Of a DNA stretch of 64,000 nt, positions 25,725 through 38,376 are shown piece after piece; positions within the stretch are counted from its first letter, which is position 1; every line of letters begins with the position of its first letter. The stretch is taken from the NCBI RefSeq assembly GCF_031877795.1, contig NC_133971.1, forward strand, positions 3,094,195 through 3,158,194. Reading direction: 5' to 3'. A program made the translations under genes and the position numbers. A model generated the notes under the pieces. That model ran no database searches, was not told the origin of the DNA, and was given only the letters and a program-made list of their open reading frames with translations. This DNA is from Strix aluco (lineage: Eukaryota; Chordata; Aves; Strigiformes; Strigidae).

Positions 25725-28700
25725 TGAGATCTCCTCTTCACCAGCCTGCTATCAGCTCTGAGTGCAGAGAGGAGGGACCATTTCACCCAGAAATCACCAG
25801 CACATTTCTCCCAGAGGAGGTTTCTCCTTAGAGTCAGAGCATCAGTGCAGAGAGCAGCTGGTGTTAAATAAACTCCAGATGTCTGAAGGACTTCTCATGT
25901 CGATCATTTATGGGCAGCGTCCAGTAACACCCTTGTGCCTCCATCCTGATAAAGGAGGGTGAACAACTCTTGCCCATGGCATGGACTCAGACGCAGCAAA
26001 CCAACGACATTAGTCACCTTTCTCGATAAAATTCCACAAGATCAGACTGTTCTTTATCCTGATCCCTCACCTTCAAACTAAACACCTCTGGCCTCTCAGT
26101 GAAACATACATCTCCTATCCGAGCTGTTCTTTGTCCTGCAGCAGAGCAAACAAGAAGAGAGCACAAAGCAGGACATAGGTGCATCTGGAAAAGCAGCTAT
26201 TTTAGCACATCAGTGTCTCAAGGATGGTACTAGCCTTATCCTAGCTGGTGCAAGAATAGGGCCTCTATAAAATGGTACAAGCAACAAAAACCTAATTAAG
26301 AAAAGCTGTTGTATTATACTGTTACAGGGAGTAGAACTTATCAGCATTGTGATGAATTAGTGCTTAGCAGCTTTCTGAAAGCAAAAGTTGTTTAATCTTA
26401 AATCACCCTTGATCACCATTTTGTTAGTGCTGAGCACAAGGACAGAACTATCTAGAATTATATTTTCTTGCCAGCACTTGTTTTTCTCCCATGCGCTTCT
26501 ACGCAAACTATTTGTACCTGTAAAAAAGTGACCCTAACCTGACAAAATTCTGAACAAACTCCTGAAAAAAAAAAAGAAAATTACTTTGCTGCTGTTCAAA
26601 ATACACTGGCCTTGGAGCCCTGCTTGCATAAGGTACATGCTGACACTAGTTTCCTGAACGCTGGCAATGCAACCACAGTGCAGAAAGGCAAAAGCAGCTA
26701 TTTTGACTCACAGTTTGGAAAACAGCAAATCATTAATCTGAGCAAGAAAAAGAAAGAAAGCTCATGTGCTGAAGCAGCAGGGAGATGCTCAGTGTTTTCT
26801 TCTGTATTTCTCAAAATAGACAGTATAAGAAGGTATTAGCTCATCTTTAACCTTCAGTGCTGTACAGGCTTGCCAAAAGTGATGAAACTTTGAAAAGGAC
26901 GGGTAGGACCTACTTTTGTTGAAGTCCACATGTATTTAATTTTATAGCTTTTCAGTACCTGAATGATGACTGATCTTCTATAAACACAAGAAATATCAAA
27001 GTACCTTTGTAATGAGACGTTTGTTTTCACTAAGGAGCCTAACGCTGCACTGTGGTTTCTTGGTTAAATAAGCTGAATTTCCTATCCCACTAATTGACAA
27101 TCACGTCAGTTTTTCCACTCTAAGTGACTAATGGAAATCTGAATACCACACATGCTTGTTTGCCTGAACTTTGCTTAATGTTGCATGATTGCAAAGCATT
27201 TGTAGATTTAGTCTCTAATGTATTGATTTTTCTTGTTAAGCTCTGTTATTCAAAGTCAGCAAAGTCTAGTTAGAAAACAACAGTGGCCTGATCATCTCCC
27301 AGGTACAGAGACCTCACAACCCTCATTAGCTTCATGGTGAGCTGAAAGTGTTTTAATCCTCCAAGGGCAGGAAAATCAGAGCAGAGACCATTTGCCAAAT
27401 CCCAGCTATCAAGGTTCTGGAAACAAAATATGTCAGAAGTGTTAAAGAGAAAATAATCTTTGACCTGCAAATAATCTGCTATTTATCAGAAAATTGGAAG
27501 TAATGAGGCTGTCCCTGACCATTAAAAGGTGTATGAAGGCTGACTTTTCTTTTCAGATAAAGGTTCCAGGAATTTGGTTGCGTCTTGATAATCCACTGAC
27601 AATATCTGAGGCGTTTTACAGCCTCAAAATAAAATATGGACACTTACACAGGTTTGGATAATTCAGGCACTGGGTAAAATAATTTTCTGTATCTTCTGTG
27701 AGGACTATAGGGAAAGAGAACCTCTTACTTGGAAAAAAGATTCTTTGCCATAGTACATCAAAAACAGAGAGGAGAAAACAGATTCTGTTCCCACTTACAT
27801 TTAGCAGCAGTGGTTCCCGTTCAGTACTATGTGGCTAAATTTTCAGTCATCGGAGCAGACTGGTACACCTTTTTATCCCAGTGACTTCAGCATTTTGTGA
27901 GTTTCATCTTAAAGTTTGGTGGGGTTGACTGTCTCTGGGAAAGTAATAAAACTAGCAGCAGAAATTCCAAAATATCCTCTACTAATTATCTTTTAAAAAT
28001 TAAAACGAAAGGGTTTAAGAATGTATGTGTAAATGGTTTGAACATAAATTTATCATATACTGGTGGTAAACATATAATTCACCATATATTCAGACTTCTA
28101 TTGTAAACACTGCATAAAATCCAAGATTAATATAGCAATCAAGTTTAGATTCCTGAGTTTCGGTGAAGAACAAAAATATCTCCTTTTCTTCCTTAAACTT
28201 TTTGGATCGTCTTTGGCATTTCTAAAGTATTGAATCTGCATGATATGGAGAGCAAATCAGGGACAGAAAAGATTATGGCCCGCAACAGAAAATAACAAAA
28301 GGCGTTTCATGTGGAGCAGCACCATGTGGTAAGCTTGGTATTTCATTTCCATCAAAATAATTTGTGCAGCCAGATTAAGAAAAATGCTATATATATCAAA
28401 TGGGTGACATCTCCTCCCAGTGAAGTTTTCCAGAGCTTTATTCATTAATCATTTGGGAGAGCACACTCTAACTCTGTTAGATGCTGGGCAGGCTGCCAAC
28501 CAGGCTGGGGATAGGTGGGGACAGTGACTATCCCAGGCTCAGCAAATGCAGGAGGATGGAGGGCTATTATAGCAGGCATTTTGAAAAAGAAATAGATTCA
28601 TGTTGTATGCTCCAAATAAAATGCACTGACCTTGGTGGGGCGTTGGCAGCAATGTTTCATTGTTGCTAATAATTAATATTTTCGATTAAGAAGAGAGTTG

Positions 28701-28801
28701 CTATCTATTTAAACTATTTAAATAAAGGCTAAACAGGTTTGGTCAGTGTATATTCTAGATTAATCCATTCCTTTCTTTCACTATCTCCTCCACAAGCCTC
28801 A

Positions 28802-28867
28802 AAGAACAAAAAAAAAAAAAAACAAAAAACAACCCCCAAAAAAACAAAAACAAAAACAAAAAAACCC
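28802..28867. repeat. A-rich (CAAAA)n simple repeat
   Basis: A 15-A run followed by CAAAAA, CAACCCCC and repeated CAAAA units. Simple sequence with no recognisable element upstream. Confidence 0.85.
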
Positions 28868-30397
28868 ACACTGACAGCTTTAGCAGTTTGGAAAAAGTAG
28901 GCATTTTCTAAGCTGCTGGGGACAGATTTTACTCTCCAAGCTAGGAAAAATGCAACATGACTTCACTGTTATTTCAGCAGAACACCGTAACAACTGAGAA
29001 TAAAATTTAACTCCTGCTGTTTTGTGTTTCTGAAGAAAATTGTTGCCTTATAGTCTTGTTTATTCTTACAAAGTTAAAAGGGACTTGAGGCTTGTTTTAA
29101 AAAGTTGGCTACAAAAGAGCAAATGTGAAAGTTTGGTTTTCATATGCCATTTCTGTTAAAGTATGGGATTCAGTAGCAAAATCTAGCCCAAAATCAAAAC
29201 ATAAATGTGTTTATCGGGATCCTAGTCTGATATAAGATCTGATATCAATTCATTAACCCTAAATTCCTATAGCAATTTATGATTCTGCAGCGCAGTCCTA
29301 TTTTGTGTGAAAAACAATAGGATTTACCAGCCTAAGTTCATCTATTGTTCTAAAACCCATACTCATGACTAAACCCTGTAAGCTTTGATCTGTAGCGATC
29401 TCCATCACAGTAGTGTCTACCCACATCACTGAAGGCAGTTCTGGGGTAGGAACTGCAAAACAAAACCTCCCTCACTCTTTGGGAAGAAAAAATGTGGAAA
29501 ATATGGGAAGATGCAGAAGGACATAAGGTCCTGTCTTTGCACAGAAAACAAACATTTTTTTGACACTGATACCCAATAAAAGGAGGATATGGAGGAAGCA
29601 CTGGCTGTTTGGCCAAAGCATCAGGCTGGTAAGCAGCAATGATGCTGGTGTGCAGACAAAAGCTGTGCATGACTCAGCCTTGCTGTCTGCTAAGGAATGG
29701 GACTGGAGTTTTCTCTGAACACAAACAAAAAGCCACAAAAGACAGGTCTTGTGAACAAGCACTCTGCCTGTTCATCTCCCTCCTGCCTACCTCATAGTGG
29801 AAGCCAGCATCACCGTATATATTTAAATATTGAAACCCATTCTGAAGTCCTGTGAAGGGTTTATATAGGTTATCTATATCACAGTAGAGATGAATCAGGG
29901 GTAGGCAATTGATGCAAAGAAACAAGAGAGCAGTTGTGCCATTTCGACCTCACTGGGAAGTGACAAGGTAATGACCATTTCAACAAATTCACACTCTTCA
30001 GTGAACCTCACAAAGCACTCCAAACCAGCCATTTCCTCAGGCTTTAAGAACAGCAACAACAAAACCAGTGATAGTTCCTATTTTCTAAGGAATTTCCCCA
30101 TCTCAACCTCCTTCCTCAAGAAAAGTGTTAACTCTTCATACAGAATCATAACCTCAGCCTCAGAAAGTTGCCTATGCAAACTGCCAGCCTCTGTTATCTC
30201 CTAGGAGGTGCAATTCAAAATGCGCCCAGATACGCCCTGCACCAGCCAACCTACTTCTGCATTTTGCACACAGATGACACAGCTTTGTCTCAGAGGACAC
30301 TGCTTTGCCACTCTTTCTTCTTTGGTTCCCACCCTGCCGTGCAGCAGGCATGGCTCCACGCTCCCAGACGCAGCTTTTGGCAAAACTTGGTGTCACC

Positions 30398-30473
30398 ATG
30401 AAGCTTAAGCCCACATTGTTGCAGATTGGTGTTCTGATTCACCTAGTCCTGTGCAGACTGAACATCTGCAATG
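30398..30473 (+). other. Speculative first coding exon of a secreted protein
   Basis: An ATG in a good context (TCACCATGA, A at -3) opens a 25-codon frame, MKLKPTLLQIGVLIHLVLC and onward. It has a basic start and a hydrophobic core like a signal peptide. It then meets a strong splice-donor match, G|GTGAGTG at 30474, in phase 1, the phase common after signal-peptide exons. I do not recognise the protein, and I find no matching downstream exon in the window. Such arrangements also arise by chance in 50 kb. Confidence 0.15.
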
Positions 30474-31042
30474 GTGAGTGTCTGGCAGGACTATGATCCC
30501 ATCAGGAATTACCCCGACAGCTTTCCCCTGAATCTAGCACAGCCGAGGGGATGATTCAAAGAACAAATCCCTCACTGGCAGCCTCGCTGCAGTGGGATCA
30601 GGCCATGGATGTTCTCCCTTTGGTGGAAGCCTGGCTGCAGGACTCAGGAAGAGGCCATCTCAGAGGATTGCTGAATTCCTGGAGTACATATTTCAGGGGA
30701 AAAAAAAACAAAAAAAATGAACATATCTTTGCATCTGGCCCAGAAAGAGTACATGCTTCTGTCTAATGATTTCAGTTGCCTCTATAAGGCTGATGCTGAC
30801 AAATGCGAGGGCTTCCTTCAGCAGGATGGCAGCTGACAGCCAAAAAAGTAATACTGTGCCATCACTAAGTCACCCCTGGAGTCCAAGAAAGAGGAAGGGG
30901 TCAGCAGGAAGAGTTCATGTTCAGCCATGAGCTCTCACCAAGCAGAGGCCGAACTTTTTCAGGTTCATCCTTCACTGCTGAAAGAGAGAAAAAGCAACTG
31001 TAAAAGTGCAAGGGCTCATGCTGCAGCTGAGGGTACTGCCAC

Positions 31043-31776
31043 TGAAACAAAGACCTTCACTCAACAGTCAGGATTGAGCACAACTGTTCAGCAGGGATTC
31101 TTTTTTGCTGGGCAGCACTGGGGATTGCTCCACCACAAGTGCCACACTTACTAACAAAACTCTCTGACTAATACAGACAAAAAGCATACATATGCATCAG
31201 ATTGCTTAGAAAAGGCAGTCTTATGCTAATGGTTCTTAGAATTCATTTACATCGTCTGAGCATGCGTAGTAAAAATAGAGTGAGGGTCTTCTCCCCTCCT
31301 TAGGGGTCCACACAGCCTTTCTCACACTGTCCCTTACTGAACTTTAGGTTTCTGGTGTCCATATCTGGTCAGAGAGTTACTTCATCCGACCTTCAGCTCC
31401 TCTTTGTTCCAGCTCTCAGCACTTCTCTTGACACTGGCGTCTTCTTAGGCCCTTGTTTCTTTAGGTTCCTGCTATTAGGGATGTACTTAGGGAGGTTTTT
31501 TTTTTCAGGCTGTCCAAGGTCTGTCTTACCTTTACTAGGCAAGGAGTTAAAGGTTTTAAAACATCTTATAAGTGGGTAACTGGGTAACGACTACAGAGGG
31601 TAGTTAGGAAAAAGTATAAATGAAATTATATACATGACAGTAAAATACAGGAAAAATACAGGAAAAAATAAAAGCTAGTAAAACATAAGTGATGTCTGAC
31701 GTTAAAACTCCATGTCTTATTTTACAGGTCCCTGTACATTAGCAATTTCAAGTATACTTGTAGCAGCTTCCCTTCA
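31043..31776 (+). mobile_element. Solo LTR of an endogenous retrovirus (copy A)
   Basis: A 734-bp unit starts TGAAACAAAG and ends CTTCCCTTCA, so it has the TG...CA termini of an LTR. It is flanked on both sides by CCAC, a 4-bp target-site duplication typical of class I (gamma-like) ERVs. A TATAAA box (31615-31620) precedes an AATAAA polyadenylation signal (31667-31672), giving plus orientation and a plausible U3-R-U5 order. No gag, pol or env sequence adjoins it, so it is a solo LTR left by recombination. It differs from copy C by about five substitutions and one 11-bp indel by eye, implying a young family. An internal 74-codon frame (31355-31579) is not a known viral gene. Confidence 0.85.
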
Positions 31777-32354
31777 CCACCAACTCTTAAAAGGACCTTA
31801 GAACAGAGCTAATGTCCTGGCAAGGAATATTAGCATACTTAAGGCACTCTTGCATGACATTATGACTGCATTACCACAGAGCAGACACATCCAGATGCCA
31901 AGAGATATCCATGCAGCACTGAATGCTACTGATTTGTCTACAGATCACTGAGCACCTTGGAAAATCCTTCCAGATCGTACTGAAATGTAGTGGTTTGGCT
32001 GCGTCGATGTTGCTGTCGGAGGCATTCTCTCATAGAGTATTCCTCACAGATTTATTCCAAGGTGATGTGCGTTGCCATCGCACACGTGTGCGGGGCATAC
32101 ACAATATGTTTCACACGGAATGGTTTGGAAGCCACTACAGCTAAGAGTGTTGATTTAGACAGATCTTCCAGATTGCTTTAAAACAACAGAAAACAATCCT
32201 CAGGGCTAACAAGAGTTTAAAATAAGATACTAGAGCATTGTCACATAGTGCTAGCCTCCTCAGCCCTTGATTCAAAAATGAGCACGGGGTTTTGAAACCA
32301 ATAAAATTACAGCTGCATTTCAAACCGCTTCACCTGCAAACTCATTAGACGTAC
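31777..32354. other. Short spacer between LTR copy A and a CR1
   Basis: Unique sequence by eye, with no exon or repeat recognised. Confidence 0.55.
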
Positions 32355-32775
32355 ATGTCGTACGAGGAGCGGCTGAGGGAACTGGGGCTGTTTAGTTTAG
32401 AGAAGAAGAGGCTGAGGGGAGACCTCATCACCCTCTACAGCTACCTGAAAGGAGGTTGCAGAGAGCTGGGGATGAGTCTCTTTAACCAAGTAATGAGTGA
32501 TAAGACAAGAGGTGATGGCCTCAAGTTGCGCCAGGGAAGGTTTAGACTAGATATTAGGAAGTATTTCTTTACAGAACGGGTTGTTAGGTGTTGGAATGGG
32601 CTGCCCAGGGAGGTGGTGGAGTCCCCATCCCTGGCGGTGTTTAAGAGTAGGGTCAACATAGCACTTAGGGATATGGTGTAGTTGGGATCTGTTAGTGCTA
32701 GGTTGGACTAGATGATCTTCAAGGTCCTTTCCAACCTAGATGATTCTGTGATTCTGTGATTCTGTGATTCTGTGT
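32355..32775 (+). mobile_element. CR1 LINE 3' end with intact ORF2 C-terminus
   Basis: It begins at the codons for [20 protein letters not shown], a hallmark of the CR1 ORF2 C-terminal tail. It stays open for 108 codons through [18 protein letters not shown] to a stop at 32679-32681. The usual 3' UTR follows ('ggactagatgatcttcaagg') and four GATTCTGT tail units end it. The reverse transcriptase and endonuclease domains are missing by 5' truncation, so it cannot move by itself. Its tail unit and UTR differ from those at 12.6 and 25.3 kb, showing a second CR1 subfamily. Confidence 0.96.
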
Positions 32776-34353
32776 TGTGCTCGACATCATAGCACACCCT
32801 GTCCCTTCCTAAGGCATGCTTTACACAGCCACTCTGTACATGATGGGTACGTTAACACCTAGCAGAAACAAGACAAAGGGGTCAGGATTTGGGTGGGCAT
32901 GTTTACATACACAAGAGTGTAAATCTTCTGCCTAGCAAAGTCCGGGTTGGTGGGGAGAAAGGCCAAGAAGACCTACATAACGCAAATCCAGTGCTACTTC
33001 TACCAGCGCAGGGCCACACGGACAAGCCCAAAATATTTGGCAGAGCACTTCCATAGCAAACTTCTTCCTCTGGTTTTGTTCAACTTCTCAGGCTGCCTGT
33101 AGGCTCTGAATTTTCCCAATTTTTTCAGTGGAGGGCTAACCTACTATAACTTGGTCTTGCTACCTAAACCATTTCCTGAGAATAGTACTGCCTCAGGCCT
33201 TCTTTCACATTTGTTTTCAGATATTCTCTAATATATTTCCCAAACTCTTTTTCCACCCGTTCCCATGAACTCCATTACCAATTTTGCTCATGTAGCCTAA
33301 GGAGAGGAAAGATGTCTGCTCTTCCTTCTCTTCCATGGTGCACTAAACAGCTACAGCACAGTCTCTCAGTCCTTCAGCAGCACAAATACTGAATGCCCTG
33401 GGACCTGAATCCCAAAACACTTCACAATTTATGAAGTATCTGCTTATGGTATAAACTAAAGCTGCTTCTGACAAGCTCAGCTTGTCTCTGACAACAAACA
33501 AGCTTACAGAACAGAGCAAGAGTCTGAAGTGAGAAAACAAAACACTCTTCATTCACAACATATTCAGTAAGAATCTTTTAAATGTAGAGGTTTAGTTGTT
33601 AGGTAGTAAATTTTTGTTTTGAAATAAGAAGTTTCCCTGGTATATGAAAAAGATGGTGAAGTACTCAGTGGCCTAACAGTTGGTGTGAGCAGAGGTCCAT
33701 TTGTAGGAAGTTGTTCATTAACTGACCTTTCTATCTACATAAGTGTGTGTTATTTGTACGTGCTCACCAAATGCAAACACATTTCAGTCTAAGGATTGCT
33801 CATCAACACTTTACTTTGACTTGTTGCTTGTGGGAGGGCAACTGTCAAGTAAAACATTAATTAATTTTAAATGTATAAACACGCTGATACTAGCACATTA
33901 TTTGTTTTTTGCAAGTAATAAACCTTTCAGTTTGAGAAAAAAAATGTTTAGTAGCCTGAATACAGACAAACAACGAATGTGCTCCATGCATATAGTAGCA
34001 AAATGAAGGTCCCTTTCAGCCATTTAAAGACTAATTAATCACTTTTGCTATCATTTGGCTAGCACTAGTGTGAAATTTATCTGTAATTCTAGACTAAGTA
34101 CTTTAAAGTAAGACTTTGCTCCTATTTAAGTCATTAGCAAAACTGTTCTGCTGGCTCAGATCAGGCCCTGAAGTCTTGCACATTTCTTTACTTACTCAAC
34201 TGAAAAGTCAATGTGCTGCACTCCTAACATAATAAGTTATGTCTTACTGCCTCAGGACCTACCACTACATATATACATATTAAACATGCATGTGCAGTTA
34301 GCCTTGCAAATTAAACTATTCAATACAACGAAAAATTGTACATCTGATCTGCC

Positions 34354-34382
34354 AAAAAAAAAAAAAAAAAAAAAGAGAGAGA
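34354..34382. repeat. Poly-A run with GA repeat
   Basis: About 21 A followed by four GA units. Confidence 0.85.
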
Positions 34383-34722
34383 AAAGATGCACTGATTCAT
34401 GAGCAGCTTATTTAATTTACTTATTAATGGCCTTATGCTTGACTGAGTGATTATTTCCTATTGGGCAGTGAGTTAACTTCCTGCAGTAACAAAACCAATT
34501 ATTGGAATATTTCTTAATAATTATTATTATTAAAAAGAAAAAAAAAAGCTCAAACCCCCTACACATTGAGATTTCAACAAGACTACAAATGTTACTCTTA
34601 GTGCCTGAGTTTTTTAAAGGCAATACAATATTTTCATTTAAAAACACGGGCAGTTAAAACATACAGCAGGTGTGCAAAGTATGTGCCCAACAGATCTGCT
34701 AATGCTGGGAAGCAAAGCCATT

Positions 34723-34759
34723 ACATACATATATATATATATATACACATACACACACC
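34723..34759. repeat. TA/CA dinucleotide microsatellite
   Basis: A (TA)n core flanked by CATA and (AC)n units, ending ACACACACC. Confidence 0.85.
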
Positions 34760-35139
34760 AGATTATATATAGAAATAGAAAATACTTCACCATTGAAAAT
34801 TTCAATTTGGTTATTCTAAAACTGAATAGATGGGTGTAAGTTTATACTATTATAACTGGAGCTGGAAGTATTCCTACACAGGCATCAGACAGTAAGAAGA
34901 ATTCTTTTGTAGTAAAAGCCCACCATATGCGCTGTGCCACAGCATATCGTCCAAGGCTAAGAAGAACAGTATCCTTGTGTACTCATTTAGTATCCATTAA
35001 TATGTCTTTTTAAACACAGAGTATGGGACAGTGCAGGGGAAAAGCCAAAGAATCCTCAAATTAACAATTCCAGGTAGCTGAAATTTTCATTCTTTTCTTT
35101 TTTAAAGCAAGAATCAAACAAATCAAAGGCAAGAAAAGG

Positions 35140-35245
35140 CAGAATCATAGAATCCCAGAATGGTTTGGGATGGAAGGGACCTTTAAAGGTCATCTAATCC
35201 AACCCATCTGCAATGAACAAGGACATCTTCAACTAGATCATGTTG
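35140..35245 (-). mobile_element. CR1 LINE 3' fragment, minus strand
   Basis: The plus strand reads 'agaatcatagaatcccagaa', 'gggacctttaaaggtcatct', 'catcttcaactagatcatg'. This is the antisense of the last 100 bp or so of CR1, including its reversed tail. Heavily truncated. Confidence 0.9.
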
Positions 35246-36614
35246 AATCCTTCTGCTATCCTTCTTTTGGATCAAACATGGCTAAAACATTAACAATTTT
35301 CTACATGATATGCATAGCTGGAGGTTAAATTATAAGAAACAACATTTTACATTAGTTGAATTCTCAACTTTGTTAGGGTTTCTTATTTAATGTGTTCATT
35401 AAGCCCAGCTGAGTCCTCCAGATATCTTCCTCCAGTACAGAAATCTGAGCTGTCTCAAGGACTCAATCAACAGCCATATTTTCATTTCTAGCTCTAGGAA
35501 AATTAAATTTTATCCCTTGCATGGCACCTTCAGTTGGGGGGAGGTGTCCTTTCCCACCATGTCCAACTGATGAAGTCATCAGAAATATAAAGTAATTGAT
35601 ACTTTTTTCTAGATGAAAAATCAACAAGCCATGTACCTGAAGAAAACAGTTTGTCCACCTAAAGCTGCGCCTTTTATTTTTTAATCCTGGATTTTTGCTA
35701 CTTAATCTGATGCTGGAAAAATGAGGAAAATAAGTCCCTTTAGAAAGAAAAAAAATCTGATTCACTGTGGGCTCTTCCCAACAAGAAGGGAAACTGGCTA
35801 CATATGCTTTTTTAAGCTTCATTTTTTCTGTGAATATTGTGCTTCAGACTCACATTTTGCTGCTTTCTAGCTTGCAAAAACACTTCTTCAGGCCATACAT
35901 CTCCAACAGCCGCCTTCTTACGTAAATACACTGACATGTCCTATTTACTGAAAATTCCCAAAGCAGAACACTGCTAAATTCCAAATACAACCAGAAAAAA
36001 TGCGCTGGGATGGAGCTGCGCATGTTATCTTCAGCCCCTCAGAGATAGCCTTCTTTCTGTCTCCCGAGGCTGGCAGAGATCTCCTTCTGAAACTTTGAAT
36101 TTTAATGAAAATATTTTAAATCAGCTGCTAACGTTAATGAACATGGGTTAGCATCAAAGATTTTTGTTATAAACACACACAGAGATGTACATTCTGATTT
36201 TTGTTAAGCTACTTGAACATCCCAAACTCCCAAAGCTTCACTCCCTCCTTCTCTGAGGGGTCTGGATCAGAGCTATCATGAAGTTGTGAAGCACCCACCC
36301 CTGCAGCTTCCACTGACCAGTACGAATTTTAACTGAGGTATTTCCGCAGACAGCCACGTGCAAGGGCACAACTAAACTAGGAGTTTTCCTAGGGTGGACT
36401 CGTCTCTTTGTTCAGACAGGTACCTGGAGTGCAGGTACAGGGAGGCAGCTGGGCTTGTGCCAGGTCAAGATGAAGACCACTGCCCCTTTTTTCCCTTGGA
36501 GGTTTAGGGAAGTCCCCTGTTGAACACCCACACTTTGGAGGTATTTGTCCAATGGGTAGTTTGCACAAGCCCCATTTTAGAAACTCCCTAGGTAAACTGT
36601 ACTTTTGCTCTCTC

Positions 36615-36651
<37 letters not shown>

Positions 36652-37846
36652 AGAGCTTTATTGCATGGTGTGAGTTTGTTCAAGCTCCTGACCGCAGCCT
36701 TCTGTGGTTTAAAACACAATGATGAACCTGCAATTGCGATGGCCCCTCTATTTTCATTGCATCAGCTGATGACATTTCTAGTCCCAATGTGAAAACCAGA
36801 TGGAAACAGTGCTCACAGGCACCTTCTCTGACAGCAAAGTCAGGTAAGATTTAACTAAGGGTTTATAGACAGGTGGTGTTTCCAGATGCTGGGGAATTTT
36901 GATAGGATTAGAAGGAGTTGACTGAACCGGTTGGGTTGCTAATATGAAATTGAAAGCTCCTCCTCACCCCAAGTGTTTTCCTAAAAGGGACTGAATATAT
37001 TAGAGAGGGAAATCATCACCAGAGAAGTAGAACTTATCCTACTGCTACTAATGGGAAAATGGACAGTGACTAAATAATAATAGAAGATATAAGCTTATTT
37101 TGACCCAGTGAGCCATCAGGAAAAAGCAAAGGATAGCAATATTCGCTAAACTCTATAAATATTAATAAAATTTCTTTTAAGTAGTAGCAATCTAGCCAAT
37201 CGCTTTCCCCTCAGACTGTTCCTTTCTAGAAGATCGGAGTTTTATCTTCTATTAGTAAGGATTTAATCTTTATTTTTTATATATAAATGCTGCACATCCT
37301 CTTGATAATTACAACAGTAAGGAAGCACTCAATAAACAATGCTCTGAAACAATTTTTTTCAGAAATATTGTTGTCATTCTTCCCTGTGGTTTGCATTTTC
37401 TTTGTTTTTTTTTTTTCTTGAAATGTCTAAACAATACAAGCATTCCTGGAAAGTATTTATATTTTTCTTTTACGCACTTCCTCCTTTTACGTGCTTCACT
37501 CTCAGCTTGGAGTTTCCCAGGACTAGCATGCCAGTCTTCATGAGGCACCAGCCATAGTGTTTACACAAACATAGTCCAGCCACATCTCGGTCACTGCATC
37601 AGCTTTTCTGATGCAGCTGATAAACGCCGATGCTCATTCACATGCTCCCAAGGCTTAGACTGTCCTGTTCATTTTTCCTAGGGCCTGGCTTAGTAACACA
37701 GTCTTCCTCAGGGATGACTTCTCAGTGGTGGGAGACACTTCACCTCGTTGACAGCCCTGGGTAATCCTATTCCTTACCATTCAAGGTTTAGCTGTCATGC
37801 TAAGTAAGGTATTTAGCATTCTTTAGATGATCATCCCTTTGTACTT
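35246..37846. other. Intergenic DNA, no gene seen
   Basis: No supported exon. It contains one TG microsatellite at 36.6 kb. Confidence 0.5.
36618..36648. repeat. (TG)n microsatellite
   Basis: An uninterrupted TG tract of about 15 units. A likely length-polymorphic marker. Confidence 0.95.
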
Positions 37847-38376
37847 AACACTGGTGAGGCCACATCTCAAGTAACTGTGTTCAGTTTTTGGCCCCTCACT
37901 ACAGGACAGACATTGAGGTGCTGGAGCACGTCCAGAGACCAATGAAGCTGGTGAAAGATCTGAAGCATGAGTTTTATGAGGAGTGGCTGAGGGAACTGGA
38001 GGTGTTTAGCCTGCAGAAGAGGAGGCTGAGGGGAGACTTTATCACTCTCTACAACCACCTGAAAGGAGATTGTAGCGAGGTGGGGGTCAGTTTCTTCTCC
38101 CAAGCAACAAGTGATAGGATGAGAGGAAATGGCCTCAAGTTGCACCAGGGAGGGTTTAAGTTGGATATTAGGAACAATTTCTTCACCAAACAGGTTGCCA
38201 AACACTAGAACAGGCTGCCCAGGGCAGTGGTGGAGTTGCCATCCCTGGAGTTATTTAAAAGACATGTAGATGAGGCACTCAGGGACATGATTTAATGGTG
38301 GACTTGACAGTGTTAGGTTAACAGTTAGACTTGATGCTCTGAAAGGTCTTTTTCAACCTAAATGATTCTATGATTT
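37847..38376 (+). mobile_element. CR1 LINE 3' end with ORF2 remnant
   Basis: It begins in the reverse transcriptase C-terminal segment, whose intact form reads LVRPHLEYCVQFWAP. Conserved scraps such as FWPLTT-type and [11 protein letters not shown] follow, then [19 protein letters not shown]. The frame from 37888 stays open to 38206-38208, where it stops well before the usual [11 protein letters not shown] motif. A single ATTCTATG unit remains at the 3' end. It is longer at the 5' side and more diverged than the copy at 32.4 kb, so it is older. Confidence 0.94.

Larger units (their letters stand above)
25725..31042. other. Gene-poor intergenic block
   Basis: No exon is supported with confidence. 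An A-rich repeat at 28.8 kb and a possible signal-peptide-type first exon at 30.4 kb are listed separately. Confidence 0.5.
32776..35139. other. Intergenic DNA, no gene seen
   Basis: No supported exon. Two simple repeats at 34.35 and 34.72 kb are listed separately. Confidence 0.5.
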
